A DNA stretch of 50,759 bases from Lingula anatina (GCF_001039355.2 NW_019775461.1:84297-135055), one strand, 5' to 3'; positions 1-12,984 are shown, counted from the stretch's first letter. Made by a program: numbers and translations. Notes: generated by a model from the sequence alone, not told the origin.

Positions 1-181
1 ATTTTCGGTATGTCTTATGATCACGGTCTGTGCACTGAATATCCCGCCGCGTAATTACTGGCAGCGCGAGCCAGTTACTATAAGTTACTATAAGTTACTA
101 TAAGTAACTGGCTCGCGCTGCCAGTAATTACGCGGCGGGATATTCAGTGCACAGACCGTGATCATAAGACATACCGAAAAT
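1..181. repeat. Near-perfect 79-bp-arm palindrome at window edge
   Basis: Bases 1-79 are the reverse complement of 103-181. The 23-bp loop contains a 10-bp motif (ATAAGTTACT-like) that repeats directly. I see no mismatch in the arms. The left arm may continue beyond the window start. It could be a foldback transposon or MITE, a cruciform-forming sequence, or an assembly or cloning hairpin. Open frames crossing it are not credible genes, because both arms encode each other's complement. Confidence 0.9.
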
Positions 182-1192
182 AGAAAATTGAAAATAGACA
201 TTGCATGTGAACGAAGCCTAAGTATACTGCAAAATCTTGGGTCTACCGATGGAGGATTTATTGGTATGTGAAGATATCTTGCCAACGTAATAGTACTCAC
301 AATTGCGGATATATTGGCTAAATTAACACCAGCCCAATATGTCACGTAGTGTTCTGTAATGATCATGCAAGCAAGGGGATTCACTGTTTTCCACCTTTCT
401 TTCGATCCTTCTCACATTTAGCGGTTGTAAAGTGCGCGCAGAGGTCTTTAAAGATAGGTTCAGATGACAAACTAATAGGGCGTTATCATGCATGGTCAAT
501 TAGATTTAGACCACGTACTTCGGTTAGGTATTTCGAATTCCGTGCCAACGAGGAAGCAGCAGCATCTGTGAAATACGTCAAAGATTTCAGCAACACGAGA
601 TGTTGATTTCGCCATTAAAACAATAATTACCATATTGCCCGCAAAAACGCTAAAATTGTCGTGCCTTTCTCTTAATTCTGTCTTGGTGTGAAAGGTAAAT
701 CATGCGATAACGTGTGTGCAGCAATTTTCAAGGTATAACTTGTAAATGTGCCATTTCCGGTCGTGAGTTTGAAATAAATACAAAGATAATAATTGAAGCC
801 GACACAGGCGATTTTACATAAACTTTGTCTTCACCAGCAAATATCAAGTTGGAAAACGATGAAGTGTTGCTTAATAATAATAATAATCACCCAAGATATC
901 AATGGGGGGAAGGTTGAAAGTTTCGAAAGAAGCCTCCCAAAATGTATGATAATTTTTTTATCACCATCCTTAATATAAAACACCCCCTGTTTTCTATATA
1001 CTATGAAGCAATAAATTAAAATATATATAAAATTTGATTTCAAAACAATATTTTATTCAAACCCTTCACAGAAGGCCAAGTGGAAGATAAGTGTTCACTT
1101 AACATGTTTTGCCCTCTTAAGATAAAGTTTTTAATTAATAATAATAATTATTATTATTATTGGAATCTCTCCAGCTCTAAGATGTTCTCCTG

Positions 1193-1243
1193 ATTATTTA
1201 TTTATTTATTTATTTATTCTTTGTGTGTGTGTGTGTGTGTGTG
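1193..1243. repeat. (ATTT)n followed by (GT)n microsatellite
   Basis: About six ATTT units pass directly into about eleven GT units. Confidence 0.9.
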
Positions 1244-1327
1244 TCATCTGCTTCCTGCAGCTTGGACACCGCTTTTTTTTCGCAATATGTGAACTGTTCC
1301 AAGTAAGGCCGACGATTGTGCACTTCC

Positions 1328-1384
1328 AACAACAACAACAACAACAATAATGTCTATTATTATCATTATTATTATTATTATTAT
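1328..1384. repeat. (CAA)n / (ATT)n compound microsatellite
   Basis: CAA trinucleotides at 1328-1350 are followed after a short spacer by ATT repeats to 1384. Confidence 0.85.
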
Positions 1385-2317
1385 AGCAATTCTCATCGCA
1401 CTTCACAACAACGAATCCCTTAACAAACAATTAACAAGAACATGAAACAATTCCGAAATAATAAAACACGTGCTTTTCTTTGTCAGATAGTAGGCCTACC
1501 TAGAAAGTTAAAACTGCAACGGATTAAACAGGAAAAATTGCTTCATGTAAACTAGGACCCGAGACCGGATCTTAGGTGGAAATAAATATTACAAGTTGTT
1601 TTTCACTCGAAAGGCATTTCAGTTCGTTTGGTCACGTTGCGTTAACTGCTTTCAGAACACCGTCTTGTCGTCGCTTTTGGTCATTATTATTCTTAATCAT
1701 CTGAATCCTTCACATGCAGCACGAAAGATTGAAAGTGTGGATTGGGTTATTGTGTAACAAGTGATTTAGTGGTTGTTATTACATGCATCTCGTTGTGATC
1801 GCAACCGGAAATTTAAACTTTCAACAGTTTTCAAGTAAACAGGTTTGGGTAAATTTCCAATAAATAGCTGAGATTCTTCCCTCAAACTGCAAAGAAGGTC
1901 CACGCCATCGTGGGTTGAAGACGGACAGATTGTTTTTTCTGGAAGCTGGAAGCAAGGTAAAAGACAAGTTGATTTTTTCTTTATATTTCTTTGTGTGATT
2001 TCTTAGCGATGATCTTTTTTTTTATTTTTCACGAAGGAATGTTTTCATGAAACATTTGCAGAAGAGTTGATAGTTTTAAACTCAGAACTTTCTTAAAAGG
2101 CATATTTACGTTCGGTAAAGTACTAGTAATGGTCGACCGTCATACTCATAATTTTAATATCATTCAAAAAGTCTTGGGGGAAATGAGTTAAACAAAACTT
2201 GAGGGACCCTGATTAAAGAAAAGTAGGCCTATGGATCTGTGTAAAGAAATAACTGCTTTCGTAGGTGTTGTTTATAAACAGACACTGGTTACGACCAGCA
2301 TAATGTGCTCCAGTATT

Positions 2318-2319
<2 letters not shown>

Positions 2320-2363
<44 letters not shown>
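2320..2363. repeat. (AT)n microsatellite
   Basis: About 22 uninterrupted AT units. Confidence 0.95.
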
Positions 2364-2366
<3 letters not shown>

Positions 2367-3344
2367 TCTTAGTTTGTTAAAGTTCCCTCCAGGAATACAG
2401 TGCTGTACATGTACTGAAGTTGATATCGATGACTTCGCAGACCACGAACTTTCGACTCCCACACACAATTGTAATACCCTTTTAAGTTTTCCAGTCGCAA
2501 AGTTTAAACGATCGGTGTATCAAGGTCAAGGCCAAAGTGGAAACATTCTTTCATAAAAGTCCAAACTTGAAAATTACATCCAAAACAACCTACAAGAGTT
2601 CCATGACGTGGCCGTGCAGTGTATTGTGCTAGTATACACGGGCAACCAATATGTCAAAGTGTGTTTCGCTTTGTACATATACCTGTACATTTACGTGTAC
2701 AGGGAGGACGATCAAGATACTAACAACTCTGGTCAGAAATACCTGAATGAACAGGATACTGTTCCAAGCCTGTTTCGACAGTTGAAAGATTTTTTGGTTA
2801 AATAGGCCTAGTGATATGTGTTCCAACACTGCTCAGTGATTTTCCCTGAATTTGTTTGATTAAATCTAAAACCGCATGTTATTTATTGTTTGTTATAAGT
2901 CGATGTAAGATTGGTAAATGCTGTTTAAAGGATAGAGAATTAAAACCTGAGATAATTCCAAAACATTTACATAAATCGGATCAATTACCTTCACCTTTTC
3001 TATTTTTAGTATTTTTAAATAACCTGGAGGAATTTGTAATGGAAAAAGACGTTACAAGCTTATCATTTGTATCAGATGACCTAGAGTCTGAGCTACATTT
3101 ATGAAAATAACGATTATAATGTTTACAGATGATAAAAATGTTCTCGTTGCAGATTCAAATAAATTGTGTTATATCAACTTAACTGCTTATTTTCAAACTG
3201 TATGATGTGGAAGTTAAAAGTAGGTGTTGAAAAAACGAAAATAAAAGTGGTTATACTTATCTATAACAAATTTATGCAGGGACGTGAATGCAAGTGGATA
3301 AGATGTGAATGTAACAATAATTATAATTATAATCTGTATATGGG

Positions 3345-3356
3345 TGTAGTTATTAC

Positions 3357-3387
<31 letters not shown>

Positions 3388-3392
3388 ATTAT
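3345..3392. repeat. (ATT)n microsatellite
   Basis: ATT/TTA trinucleotide run with few interruptions. Confidence 0.9.
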
Positions 3393-4885
3393 TAGCACCA
3401 ACAATATAGAAGCAGCCACAAGTTACAGCAAGCACAGCCAAATGTGCTTCAATTTTAGCCATCACTATGCATTCATGCAATGAGAAGTTAGCCTGATCCA
3501 GCATCTTTGATATTGATGCTGGGTGCCAGATCTTTTCCAACTTCGATAGGTGAACTCAAATAAACGCAGTGAAAAATTGATCAAATTTTCATTAAATGTA
3601 CCCAATGTACATTTCTCCAAAATTGGCACCATGCCCTGTTCAGTGAAAATGAAAACATTCATGCTTACGTTTATAACATTAAAAAAGAGAATATGAAAAA
3701 TACATCTATTTAGACACTGGTTAACGACAAAGAGAAAACAATGTGAAACACTTACATAATTTCTCCAACATTACCTCGAAGTCACGTGGGGAAAATCGTG
3801 TTTCGTTTGGAAAGTAATCGCATGGAGCCCTTTGTACCTCAGTACAGTTGCCGCAAGCCTTTTGTCCGGCTTCAGTGAAGATTGACACCTTGCCGGTGCA
3901 GCCCCCTACGATTTTTTTTCAACCTTCTAGTCAAATTAAGAAAATCTACCATTTCACATTCATGCAAATGAATTACACCAAGGCTTTGTGCAAACTCCTT
4001 GATTACACTAACATTTAAACACTTTAACTATTCTTCTGCCTCCTAATCCACAAATAAGGAAGGGAAAGAAACCAACAACCATTATCACGATCACCGCAAG
4101 TTCACCGAACAATGCCCTTGCGGGAACAATGGCATCCACTATATAGTTACGGCCTGAGGGCTTACGATTAAAAAAAAACACGTTTGTCAAAAGTTTCAGC
4201 TTTAAAAATTGTAGAGGCTACGGAGGCCGTGAATCCATACGATTTCGCACGGTTTCTGCCTCCGAACAGACACGAAAAGGGATTTACGACAGTTTACGAG
4301 CAGTTTACGGGTTGTCGTGGACCATTTGCAGCGTATTTGCGCGCTTATATATCCTCATGTTATTCCTCATGTTATTTTTCCTGTCCTGCCACTTTCGCCT
4401 TTAATGGTTTTAGGAACCGTAATAATAGTTAAATGTCTTAAATTTTTTGAGCTTGAAGTTGTGCGTCCCCTTGATATTTTGATGTAAGTGGTCAAACGCA
4501 CGGGGGCTGCACCGACAGCGCATCAGCAAGCCGCACGGACACTGTACGTCAACTGCACATTGGCTGAGAGGGCTCCGTATATGATCCCTTTTCAACCGAC
4601 AAACCGATCTTTCACGACCTGACCTCAAGGTCATGTGAGGGAAATGACATGGTGGCTGTATGAAATGAAGACATATTCAGCGTAGCCCAAAGCCTCTTAC
4701 GATGTCAAAAAAAAAAAAAAAAAGACAAAAAAACGGTCGGACAATCGTGTACGATTTCATCGCACGGCGCCCGTGGCAAATATAATCTAGGCTTTAAAAT
4801 AGTCCTGGCACTCCAATCTACGGAGACTGTCCGCTTCTTATCTACAAATAACCCTTACATTTTTAAAGCTCCAAAGAGAAGAGCG

Positions 4886-4985
4886 GTGAGTATAGGTATA
4901 AAAACTACTTACGTATTTCATATAACTACTAAAAACTACTACTACGTATTTGAAGCGATGTTAAGTTGAAATATATGTAATTTAG
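4886..4985 (+). other. Putative 5'UTR intron of the 5039 gene
   Basis: A strong donor (GAGCG then gtgagt, intron from 4886) is followed 100 bases later by an AT-rich acceptor ending in tttag at 4985. The initiator ATG lies 54 bases beyond it. A short 5'UTR intron here is plausible, but it is inferred from the splice signals alone. Confidence 0.4.
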
Positions 4986-5038
4986 GATTATGTGAATAAA
5001 GACGAGAAGAAGATCTGGGACCGAATAAATAGCGCACC

Positions 5039-8000
5039 ATGCAGGGCGGACAGCTTGCCCTGTGCTTATATTTTCTCTGCGCTGTAATCAGCCAACAACA
5101 CAACCAGATATATGCTAGCAGAGAAAATCTTCAGGTTATGTCTTCGCCACCTCCAGTCACGAATACCAGTGGAATGGCATCGCCCACGAACGGGGACGAC
5201 ACGCAAACAGCGAATGCTTTGCGAATTGGCTCAAGCACATCGACGTCTAGCCCGCCTAGAGAAAATTCCAAAGACAGCCCTGCAATGGCACCGAACCCTT
5301 TGAGTAACATAACAACGCCATCCTTCCCCACACACCAAGGTTTTTGCGTTAAGTATGAAGTCACAGATCTTCATTTTGACCAAATCTATATCTCGTGCTA
5401 CTGCGATGAAATCTGTGGCATCTTTGGTGACTGCTGCACCGTCGCTCAGTTGGAGTGCAAGAACGCCGCTGAAACAGCAAATCGCAGATCTCATAGGTCA
5501 TCTACAACGCATCCAGTGACCATAGGCCCAAATGACGTAGAATGCCGTTCACAAAGTTCGAAGGAATTCAGTTCCCGTGCGTTGACAATGACCCGCAAGT
5601 ACTCCTGGATGATTGTATCCTGCCCAAGCAATTGGCCGAACAATACAATACGCGAGAGGTGCGAGAGGCCGTCGAAATCAATAATTGAGCCTGATACTCA
5701 CTTCCCCGTTACCGATCCCGAATCTGAATTCACATTTCAGAATTCCTTCTGCGCCCGTTGCCATGGTTTGAGCCACTACATACCATGGTCGACATCTGTC
5801 GTGTGTGTATCAACTAATTTAGAAGCATTTGCTTCGAGTTCCAGTCTGTCAGATGTTTTTAATTTAGTAAAGGAGGCTCCCGATTGCTTTCTTTATCACC
5901 ACGAGCCAGAGGGATTCACTGGAAGGCCTTGTGTCGGCGGCAGGTTTAACAGACACGTGCTGGGTGCACAATGGTACGACAGTGCTCACTGTAACCCCAT
6001 GTCACCTTATAAGGACCTGTGTGAAGACTCGAACTATTCAATTACCCGGATCATACCAAGCAGAAACATCGTCACCTATGCCAAAAGCCATTTCTGCTGG
6101 CTCTGCAACTTTGAGAAGCCTCCAGTAGTTGTGGGATGTCCTGCTGTTGGTGGGTATTTTCCTGACAATAAGCTAGTTAACGGATTAACCTATATATCTC
6201 TGTATTATTTAATGTCTATTCGCCTTTCTTATGACCCGAATAATTTGATCTTATGGGTTACTTTAAGCATTCTGGTATTATAAGTATTAAAAGTATATTT
6301 ATGGATCTAGACTTAAAGGGGAATACTCGGGAAGTCTCGGGGACCTAAATTCAATAAAATCCGACCCCCCTCTTCTCTCTAAATCTGCCCATCACGTTTT
6401 ACCCACTGTAAGCGTAAGCCTAATTTGGGGGGGTAATTATCTAGTCGTGACGTCATTGCCTGAACTCTCTGACATTGGCCTATGCATTACAATGCAGCGT
6501 GTAATGCCTTTGCACGGGTATGACGTGTTTACCTCGCAAATAAAGCACTTAACGATACAAAAAATGGAACACATTATCCTGGACATTCGTGTATTCTGAT
6601 TATGTAAAACATACCTTCCTATAGTAGCGCTTGGACTATTCTTAAACGATTATTTAAAAGTGGCTACGGATATCATGGACACAGCTGAAACCAGGAAAAC
6701 TAACTGTATTAAAAAATTGAAATAAAATACTGTAAGGCTTATTTCGGCGTTTATTTGCATGTGAAGACGCATTGTTACTGCTGATGTGCGTAGGTCGCTT
6801 ACATCAACAGAATCAAAACATTTTGGGAATTGAAGCGTATTATTCTATCGTTTATAGGCATACGCTGTGCCTTTATCGTCCAAACGCCCGACTGTCAGCA
6901 AATCAGGTAATACTATAGAAAACGAACGCTTACATTGGGTAAAACGTGATGGGCAGATCTAGAGAGAAGAGGGTGGTCAGATTTTATTTAATTTATGTCC
7001 CCAGAGACTTGTATTCCCCTTTAAGAATGCCATGTCGAAGCTGTTTCAAAGCGTGTATAGCCTGAATTATGCTATTTAAGTTTGATAAGAGACAACTATT
7101 TAAGTTTGATAAGAGACAACTACCTGCCTGACATATTTCATTGTAGTCGATATGGACGCAAGAGGATTCTCACCTTTGGGTTTCTACGCCTATATTGATC
7201 CACATAAACAAGATTCAACTAAACCGTGCCAGCCAAACGATAACTTGGTGAGTAACTTTACGATTACTATACAATTAACTGCTATGCACATAACATAAAG
7301 GTTGCAGTCAATCAAGTTTGTTAGAATTATAAACCAAGCGGTGTTTTGCTGTGATTAAGTCCAACACTATGCATTGATTAGACATAAATCAGTGACGTTT
7401 CCTAGATATATGAGCATTGTATCTATAACTGCAATTCTTTCCTTCAGATCGCTTGCCCTGGAAGGAGAGGTGGAAACGACTGTCCGGCCGCGTTTTCTTA
7501 TCTTTTCAATGCAGTTTATACTCTTATCATTGCGTTAAGGTTTCCGTCAAGTGTTGATGTTTTTCAGGCATCAGCCAAATGTGACTCGTTTTCTCATAAT
7601 GTTTTGAGAAATAATGAAGATGAACTACGCCTTCTTGAATTAAATGTCATCCACTGGAAAATTTACAAATTTAAGCGGCCTGAATGTGCCTTGTTCAATA
7701 CCACATCTCTCTCTGGTGAACAGACCAAAGAATTCACAAACGGCACCATATTTCAAATGTCCATACCGATCATGCTTAGTGAATATGTCAGAAGTTACAA
7801 TGAAGGATTCCGTAAGTTGTTCGAACTTGAAGACAAGATTGCTGCAAACAAGCCAGCCCTTGTGTACAACGGGACAGATGTACCAATATACGTTATCCGA
7901 GATAACCAATGGCGAAAATGTCTCTCCGATAACCCCACTGGACATAAGGGAAACTCGCCCGCAACAGGCATTTCAAAACATTCCCCCAAGCCGACCTCGG

Positions 8001-8083
8001 CGAACAAGAAAGCTGCAATGTGTTCGGGGTGGTTTGCTATCTTCTCAGTCGCGATACTGCCACTAATGCTTTCGTGGCCATAG
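5039..8083 (+). CDS. Secreted somatomedin-B-like protein with GPI-type C-terminus (3 exons)
   Basis: Exons at 5039-6149, 7147-7247 and 7448-8083 join in frame (phase 1, then phase 0) to give 615 residues. The donors are gtgggt and gtgagt, the acceptors ttgtag and cttcag. The ATG lies in a CACC context and opens a hydrophobic signal peptide (about residues 1-20). A Ser/Thr/Pro-rich linker follows (30-100). Residues 103-140 hold a somatomedin-B-like Cys cluster ending C-Y-C-D-E-I-C-x5-D-C-C-x6-C, which lacks one of the usual eight cysteines. Residues 169-256 hold further paired cysteines, including a W-P-N-N-T segment and F-x-N-S-F-C-A-R-C-H-G. A similar block (H-F-C-W-L-C-N) lies at 351-357. 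I associate this layout with ectodomains of lophotrochozoan adhesion/methuselah-like receptors, from memory of that family. There is no seven-helix region. The last ~18 residues are hydrophobic and end the protein, preceded by small residues (A-A-M-C-S-G), as in a GPI-anchor signal. A likely polyA signal lies at 8622. The function is unknown. Confidence 0.72.
6313..7024. mobile_element. TTAA-flanked MITE in intron 1
   Basis: The element is bounded by TTAA on both sides. Its ends read TTAAAGGGGAATAC and GTATTCCCCTTTAA. Imperfect terminal inverted repeats of about 100 bp (6313-6414 and about 6927-7024) surround non-coding DNA. TTAA target duplication is the hallmark of the piggyBac superfamily. 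With no transposase inside, this is a non-autonomous copy. It sits entirely inside the intron between exons 1 and 2 of the 5039 gene. Confidence 0.85.
7072..7119. repeat. 24-bp perfect tandem duplication before exon 2
   Basis: The unit CTATTTAAGTTTGATAAGAG plus ACAA occurs twice head to tail, ending 27 bases before the exon 2 acceptor. Confidence 0.9.
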
Positions 8084-8621
8084 ATGTAAATGCCTGCACT
8101 GTTTGGCTTCTACATGTAGTGTGGCATAGGTGGTATTATATAACATATACTGTATGCGTGTCATAACAATTTTGAATCCTGTTTAGCCGGTTAAGCATGC
8201 TGTAGAATAATTTATAATCTGAGGCTTTATTTAGACGTTACGGTATTGATTTTTACATATACTATTTTCCAGCAATGGCAACTTAACAATATATCATCTT
8301 CTAGAGTTTTTTAATGCTCATGGTTAATGTAAACCCTTCTGCGATTTATATATATGCACGATCTCTTCTCTCTCTGATGCTGCCTTAGGAAATCGAGCTG
8401 TCTTCGGACAGGTGTGCTCTTTTCAAGCAGTGACTTCCTATTTTCTGTTGTTGTCAAAGCCCGAGTAGCACGTGTGGGATTCCCACATATTCAGCATACA
8501 ACGTGTAGTACGCTATCACGCACTGTATATGCTAATGTTTACCCACTTTCATTTGAACCCAATATTCAGGCCATGTCAAGTCTCCATTGAAATACATCAG
8601 GCGCTGTACATTCTTAATGCT

Positions 8622-8627
8622 AATAAA
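8622..8627 (+). terminator. Candidate polyA signal AATAAA
   Basis: AATAAA lies about 540 bp downstream of the stop codon of the 5039-8083 gene. No closer canonical hexamer was obvious. Confidence 0.35.
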
Positions 8628-9866
8628 TATTGATTATTATGAAAAAAGAATGGAAGATATTAAAGCCTAAAGGCTTCCTAATACAGACGCTACCAGATGT
8701 AAGAGCGTTTTTGTTTAAAGTCCGATTTTGAAGTGATATTCTTAGAATTAAAATTTAACACCAGCTTCTGAATAATTGAAAGCCGAACGAGTAAAAAAAA
8801 AGTAAAGAATAAAGAAAGGAAAAGAAATAAAGAATTATTTGATTAAACCAGGGTAAAAGAAGCATTGAACTACTTGTATTAGAGCTTAAAATCTAAACCA
8901 TATTTATTACGACCAATTTTGTATTATTGTTGATAATAACTTAATATTTTCTGTTGTTTAAATGATATATTTATTTCGGGGTACACTTTGGGTAAGAGTA
9001 TTGTATATAAATTGCATTCAACCAAGGTGACTGAAAAATGTGACAACAATATTTGTCGTACTTCAAGTACAAATAAAAACATGCGTCAAATACTGATGCC
9101 CTCAACACAACGATGAGTGACTTATAAGTGATTATCTTATCAATACTTATAATCTTACTTTTGTGAAACATACCCACACAGCAATTCCATTAATATATCT
9201 GGAATTAAATCAAAAGAAATATCACTGAATTTTATATATTGAAAAACATGAATCTAATGATTAAAATAAGTGATCATATTGTGGGTTGACTTTACCGTGG
9301 GTCATTGATGACAATTTGGTGATTATTATGTCATATTTTATTTCAATAATGGTAGAATGTTTGGTAATAGATGTTCGGTCATTTTAATTCTGCCATGCGA
9401 CAAAAATTGTTCTCATAAATTTACTTCAGTCAATCGGTACTATGTACTAGTTGATTATTTGCTGTCAATGTCAAAGTAAATACAAGGTTTATAAGGTTAC
9501 CTGTAGGCCTACCAGCTTCACGCGCAGGACGTTGTCAGATAGTATCAGTGACACACGTAGTATAGTTATATGACGCACATTAAAGTTAAAAGTACAAAAC
9601 TGTTTTATTATTAACTGGTTTACGCCGCGTGGATACCATGGCAGTAGGGTGGGGTAAATAATAACTTTTTTTGGAAAAAAACTTTAGAGGAACAGGTGAT
9701 TTTAGAGGCAAATCGGCCAAAAAGTCATTTGTTCTTATGATGAAGCTTATGTCATACATATTCTTTGTCAAGTTTAGGTTATACTCCTCCACGTTGATAC
9801 ACGTACATGTCATCTGCCACTTTCAATTCTTGCACTTCACACATATGTGCTGCTTCATTAGTTACC

Positions 9867-9870
<4 letters not shown>

Positions 9871-9905
<35 letters not shown>
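9871..9905. repeat. (AT)n microsatellite
   Basis: About 17 AT units. Confidence 0.95.
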
Positions 9906-9907
<2 letters not shown>

Positions 9908-10245
9908 CAACTTTATTCTCTGAGATTTACCCTACCCTAATGACAGTCTGATTTCTTGCTATTTGAAACTATTTTATTGTGTGCTATTTTTACGTTGTCA
10001 TTTCACGTCATTTCCTCTAGTGTATAAATAGCAAATTGTTATTATCGTTATTAAGTTTTCGCCCACACACGTTTTGCCCACATTGCATGCCAGCTGATAT
10101 TTGTGGATCGTCAGCACAAAGGAAAGAGCAAAATTGTTTACTACTTGCATCAATCATCTAGTAAAAGTTCGAGGATAAGGTCGCTGTTTTGTAACCTTGT
10201 GGATATCTAGCTAAAATGAAACGATACCTTCCCTCTCACTGTTTG

Positions 10246-10246
<1 letters not shown>

Positions 10247-10297
<51 letters not shown>
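10247..10297. repeat. (ATT)n microsatellite
   Basis: Seventeen ATT units without interruption. Confidence 0.95.
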
Positions 10298-10298
<1 letters not shown>

Positions 10299-11040
10299 GT
10301 TTTGTTGACAAGCTAAATTTGTATAAATTTATATGGTGTATTGTGTGTATAATTATCTCTTCACTTTATATTTGGAATAGATAAAATTGATTCATTTGTT
10401 AACGAGCGCAATGGAGCCTTATTTTGAGGAAATCACTTTTTTGCACCGATTTTTTTAATGCATTGGGGATTGGTATGGAAGGTGGAAAAATTCAAAAGTA
10501 AAAAATACCATTGTTTTTTATGCTATGAAATGACCACATGGAGGATTGACACCCCGCTCGTTAACCAGCTTAACAATTTGTCGAGCCTTATTTTAGTCTT
10601 CACTGTATTTATGTATCCCCAATAAACGGTTTGTGTTGTACGTGTTGCTTATTTGTTTATCTTTTGCTTATTTATGAGAATATATTCTGAAGTTGATCGC
10701 GAGTGGCACTGGTTTTATCCATCCACGCCATGATTACCACCTGCACTTCATCAGGGAAAGATATTTTTGAATCTGTTTTAAGCACCATAGGTGATTTCAC
10801 TGTGCGATTTGTCGTATATAGCAATAATAGAAAGATAAAGAAAAAAAATTGAATGCTAAATTAAACAGTTCATTGGGCCTATTTGTATGCTAAAAGCCGG
10901 ATCCAAACTACCCAGAATTGCTCGTTTCAATAACTAATACATGCTATGAACTGATAGCACGTATACTAAAGGTGTGATAGGACTAGTTCTATAACAGCAC
11001 TTACACTATTATTGATTACTTTTTTAAAATTTTATTTATT

Positions 11041-11590
11041 CAGGCCTACCCAACTACCAGACTCGGCACCTAAGGATCCTGAATTAACCGGTATATCGGA
11101 CCACACTACCCGTTTTCAAGGTGTGTGTCAGATCGCATTTCGGAGTATCAGCCAGAACACCGACAGGATGAGCCCTGGCATGCTCGGCTGTCACCTTGAT
11201 TGGATAGTAAACGAGTGTCGTAAAATCGCTATATGATTTTAAAACCGGGTGCATAAATTTGAAAGCCACCTAGATGAACCTTAGACTGCCACATTAATCT
11301 AATACAATGCAAAAATCCCTATCAAAAGTGGTTAAAACATTCAAACCGAATGTCGTAAAGTCCCCGTATATCCCCATAGACACAATAGAATAGAGTACTC
11401 TAAAGTAAGAGTACAGTTTAAGGTTGTTCAGCCGAGCGTGGATGAGCCCGCAGTCGTGCTACAAAATTTGTTCTGGGGTATGATACTCCGAAATGCGATC
11501 TGACACACACCTTGAAAACGGGTAGCGTGGTCCGATATACCGGTTAATTCAGGATCCTTAGGTGCCGAGTCTGGTAGTTGGGTAGGCCTG
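11041..11590. mobile_element. MITE with ~110-bp near-identical terminal inverted repeats
   Basis: The left end begins CAGGCCTACCCAACTACC and the right end is its reverse complement. About 110 bp of each arm match with only one substitution and a small indel, so the element looks young. The flanks carry a matching TTATTTATT, a possible 8-9 bp target duplication, but this is low-complexity sequence. Terminal CAG and an 8-bp duplication would suggest the hAT superfamily. No transposase is encoded. Confidence 0.82.
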
Positions 11591-12778
11591 TTATTTATTT
11601 TTATTTATTTATTTAGATTTTTTTGCAGTACATGCATTCTTTTTCCAGTTTAATCGTATAATAAAAGCAATAAAACAACATGATGCCGACATTTCCTTCT
11701 GAAAAAATATCGTTATGTCAATATATGTCAATTTAGATCCTAAAACGATAAAACCCATCAAATGAAAGTAATAAAGGTACACGACGCCGACATTTCCTTC
11801 TGGAAAAAATTTACGATGAACATTAAAGACATTTTTTATCAAAATACTATAAAACATCGAATCAAAGTGAAATAACTGGTCAGAAATTATCAGCGAGTCG
11901 GAAAAAATTACTTAATTTCTTATGTACAAGAAAAATTTAACTTGGCGGGAAATCATACACATGTAGATGGCCAAATGAGGGTCCGTAGACATGATGCAGA
12001 ATGCCTCTTGCAAGGGATGGTGCAGGAAAATATCAGGTAAATCAGGTAGAATGCAGGTAAATGCGTACAGTATAGGCAATTCTTGCAAGGACAATAAGTC
12101 AATCCGATATTTTTTTCCATAGTCACGCAGTTCATCAACTACAGACGTCATTCTCTATTAGATAAACAGACACACACAGTTGGACTGTTAACAACTCATC
12201 TCTGTAAACCTGACACGTGGAACTTCACACAAGCTGATCAATGGTACTAATATTATACCGAGATAAATACGATTCAGAAATCCATACTATATGTACGTTA
12301 TTTAGGTTATCGTCCAACACTTTGCTTGCATAGAATGTAGAATGGCCTTTAAGCTTCTGCCTTATTACCTCAAATCGCTTACCAACAAGGTTATGTTTTC
12401 GTCGAAATTGTTTCTTTGTTTCATTTGTTTCTCGAAAAGATACCCATTATGTCGAAAACTTCCATTTAAATTTTGAATGAAATCTCAGTGCAATTAGTTA
12501 TTCATGAAGATACAGCCAAAAATTGCACCGAATGTGGTTCCGCTAATCTTTGTATTTGGAGTGATCTCTAGTTTTATTTATTTATTTATTTATTTGTCCA
12601 TTTATCACCTCATCAATTTGTTTCATTCAATTATTTAAATTTATCTTTACATTTATTCACAAATTTGTCTAGCTATATTCACTTATCTTTTTTTTTTTTT
12701 TTCATTTAGAGTTTTTGTCAATTTTATCGGTAAAGAAGGATAAGGATCCATTATATGAGAGTGCATGTGAAAGAGAGA

Positions 12779-12838
12779 CTCCCTCTCTCTCTCTCACTCT
12801 CTCTCTCTCTCCCTCTCTCTCATTCTCTCTCACTCTTG

Positions 12839-12871
<33 letters not shown>

Positions 12872-12907
12872 TCTCACTCTTGCTCTCTCTCTCTCTCTCT
12901 CTCACTC
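12779..12907. repeat. (CT)n array ending at an ambiguous base
   Basis: This is a long CT-dinucleotide array with CACT interruptions. An N at 12908 marks a sequencing or assembly uncertainty at its end. Confidence 0.95.
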
Positions 12908-12984
12908 NTATCATTAAAGGCAGTAAATTGTCATAATCACACTATTCACTACAATAAGAAGCACAGACAAACCTTTTAAAAGTT

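Larger units (their letters stand above)
182..4790. other. Repeat-rich intergenic region, no supported gene
   Basis: No open frame here has convincing coding character together with splice signals. The stretch holds several microsatellites (entered separately), an inverted copy of a GGTGCAGCCCCC motif (about 3896-3907 against about 4504-4515), and a loose direct repeat of TACGATTTC..CGCACGG (about 4238 and 4750). A possible donor-bearing non-coding exon ends near 1956 (GCAAG followed by gtaaaa). That last point is weak. Confidence 0.6.

Noticed and set aside
88-384. 98-residue minus-strand open frame near the window start
   Set aside because: It runs through the palindrome, has no recognisable domain, and its sequence is dictated by the inverted repeat.
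349-606. 85-residue plus-strand open frame
   Set aside because: It has no recognisable motif and no supporting splice or promoter context. I cannot exclude an exon of an upstream gene.
12715-12979. Ser/Leu-repeat open frames in the CT arrays (also 13233-13567)
   Set aside because: They are microsatellite artefacts.
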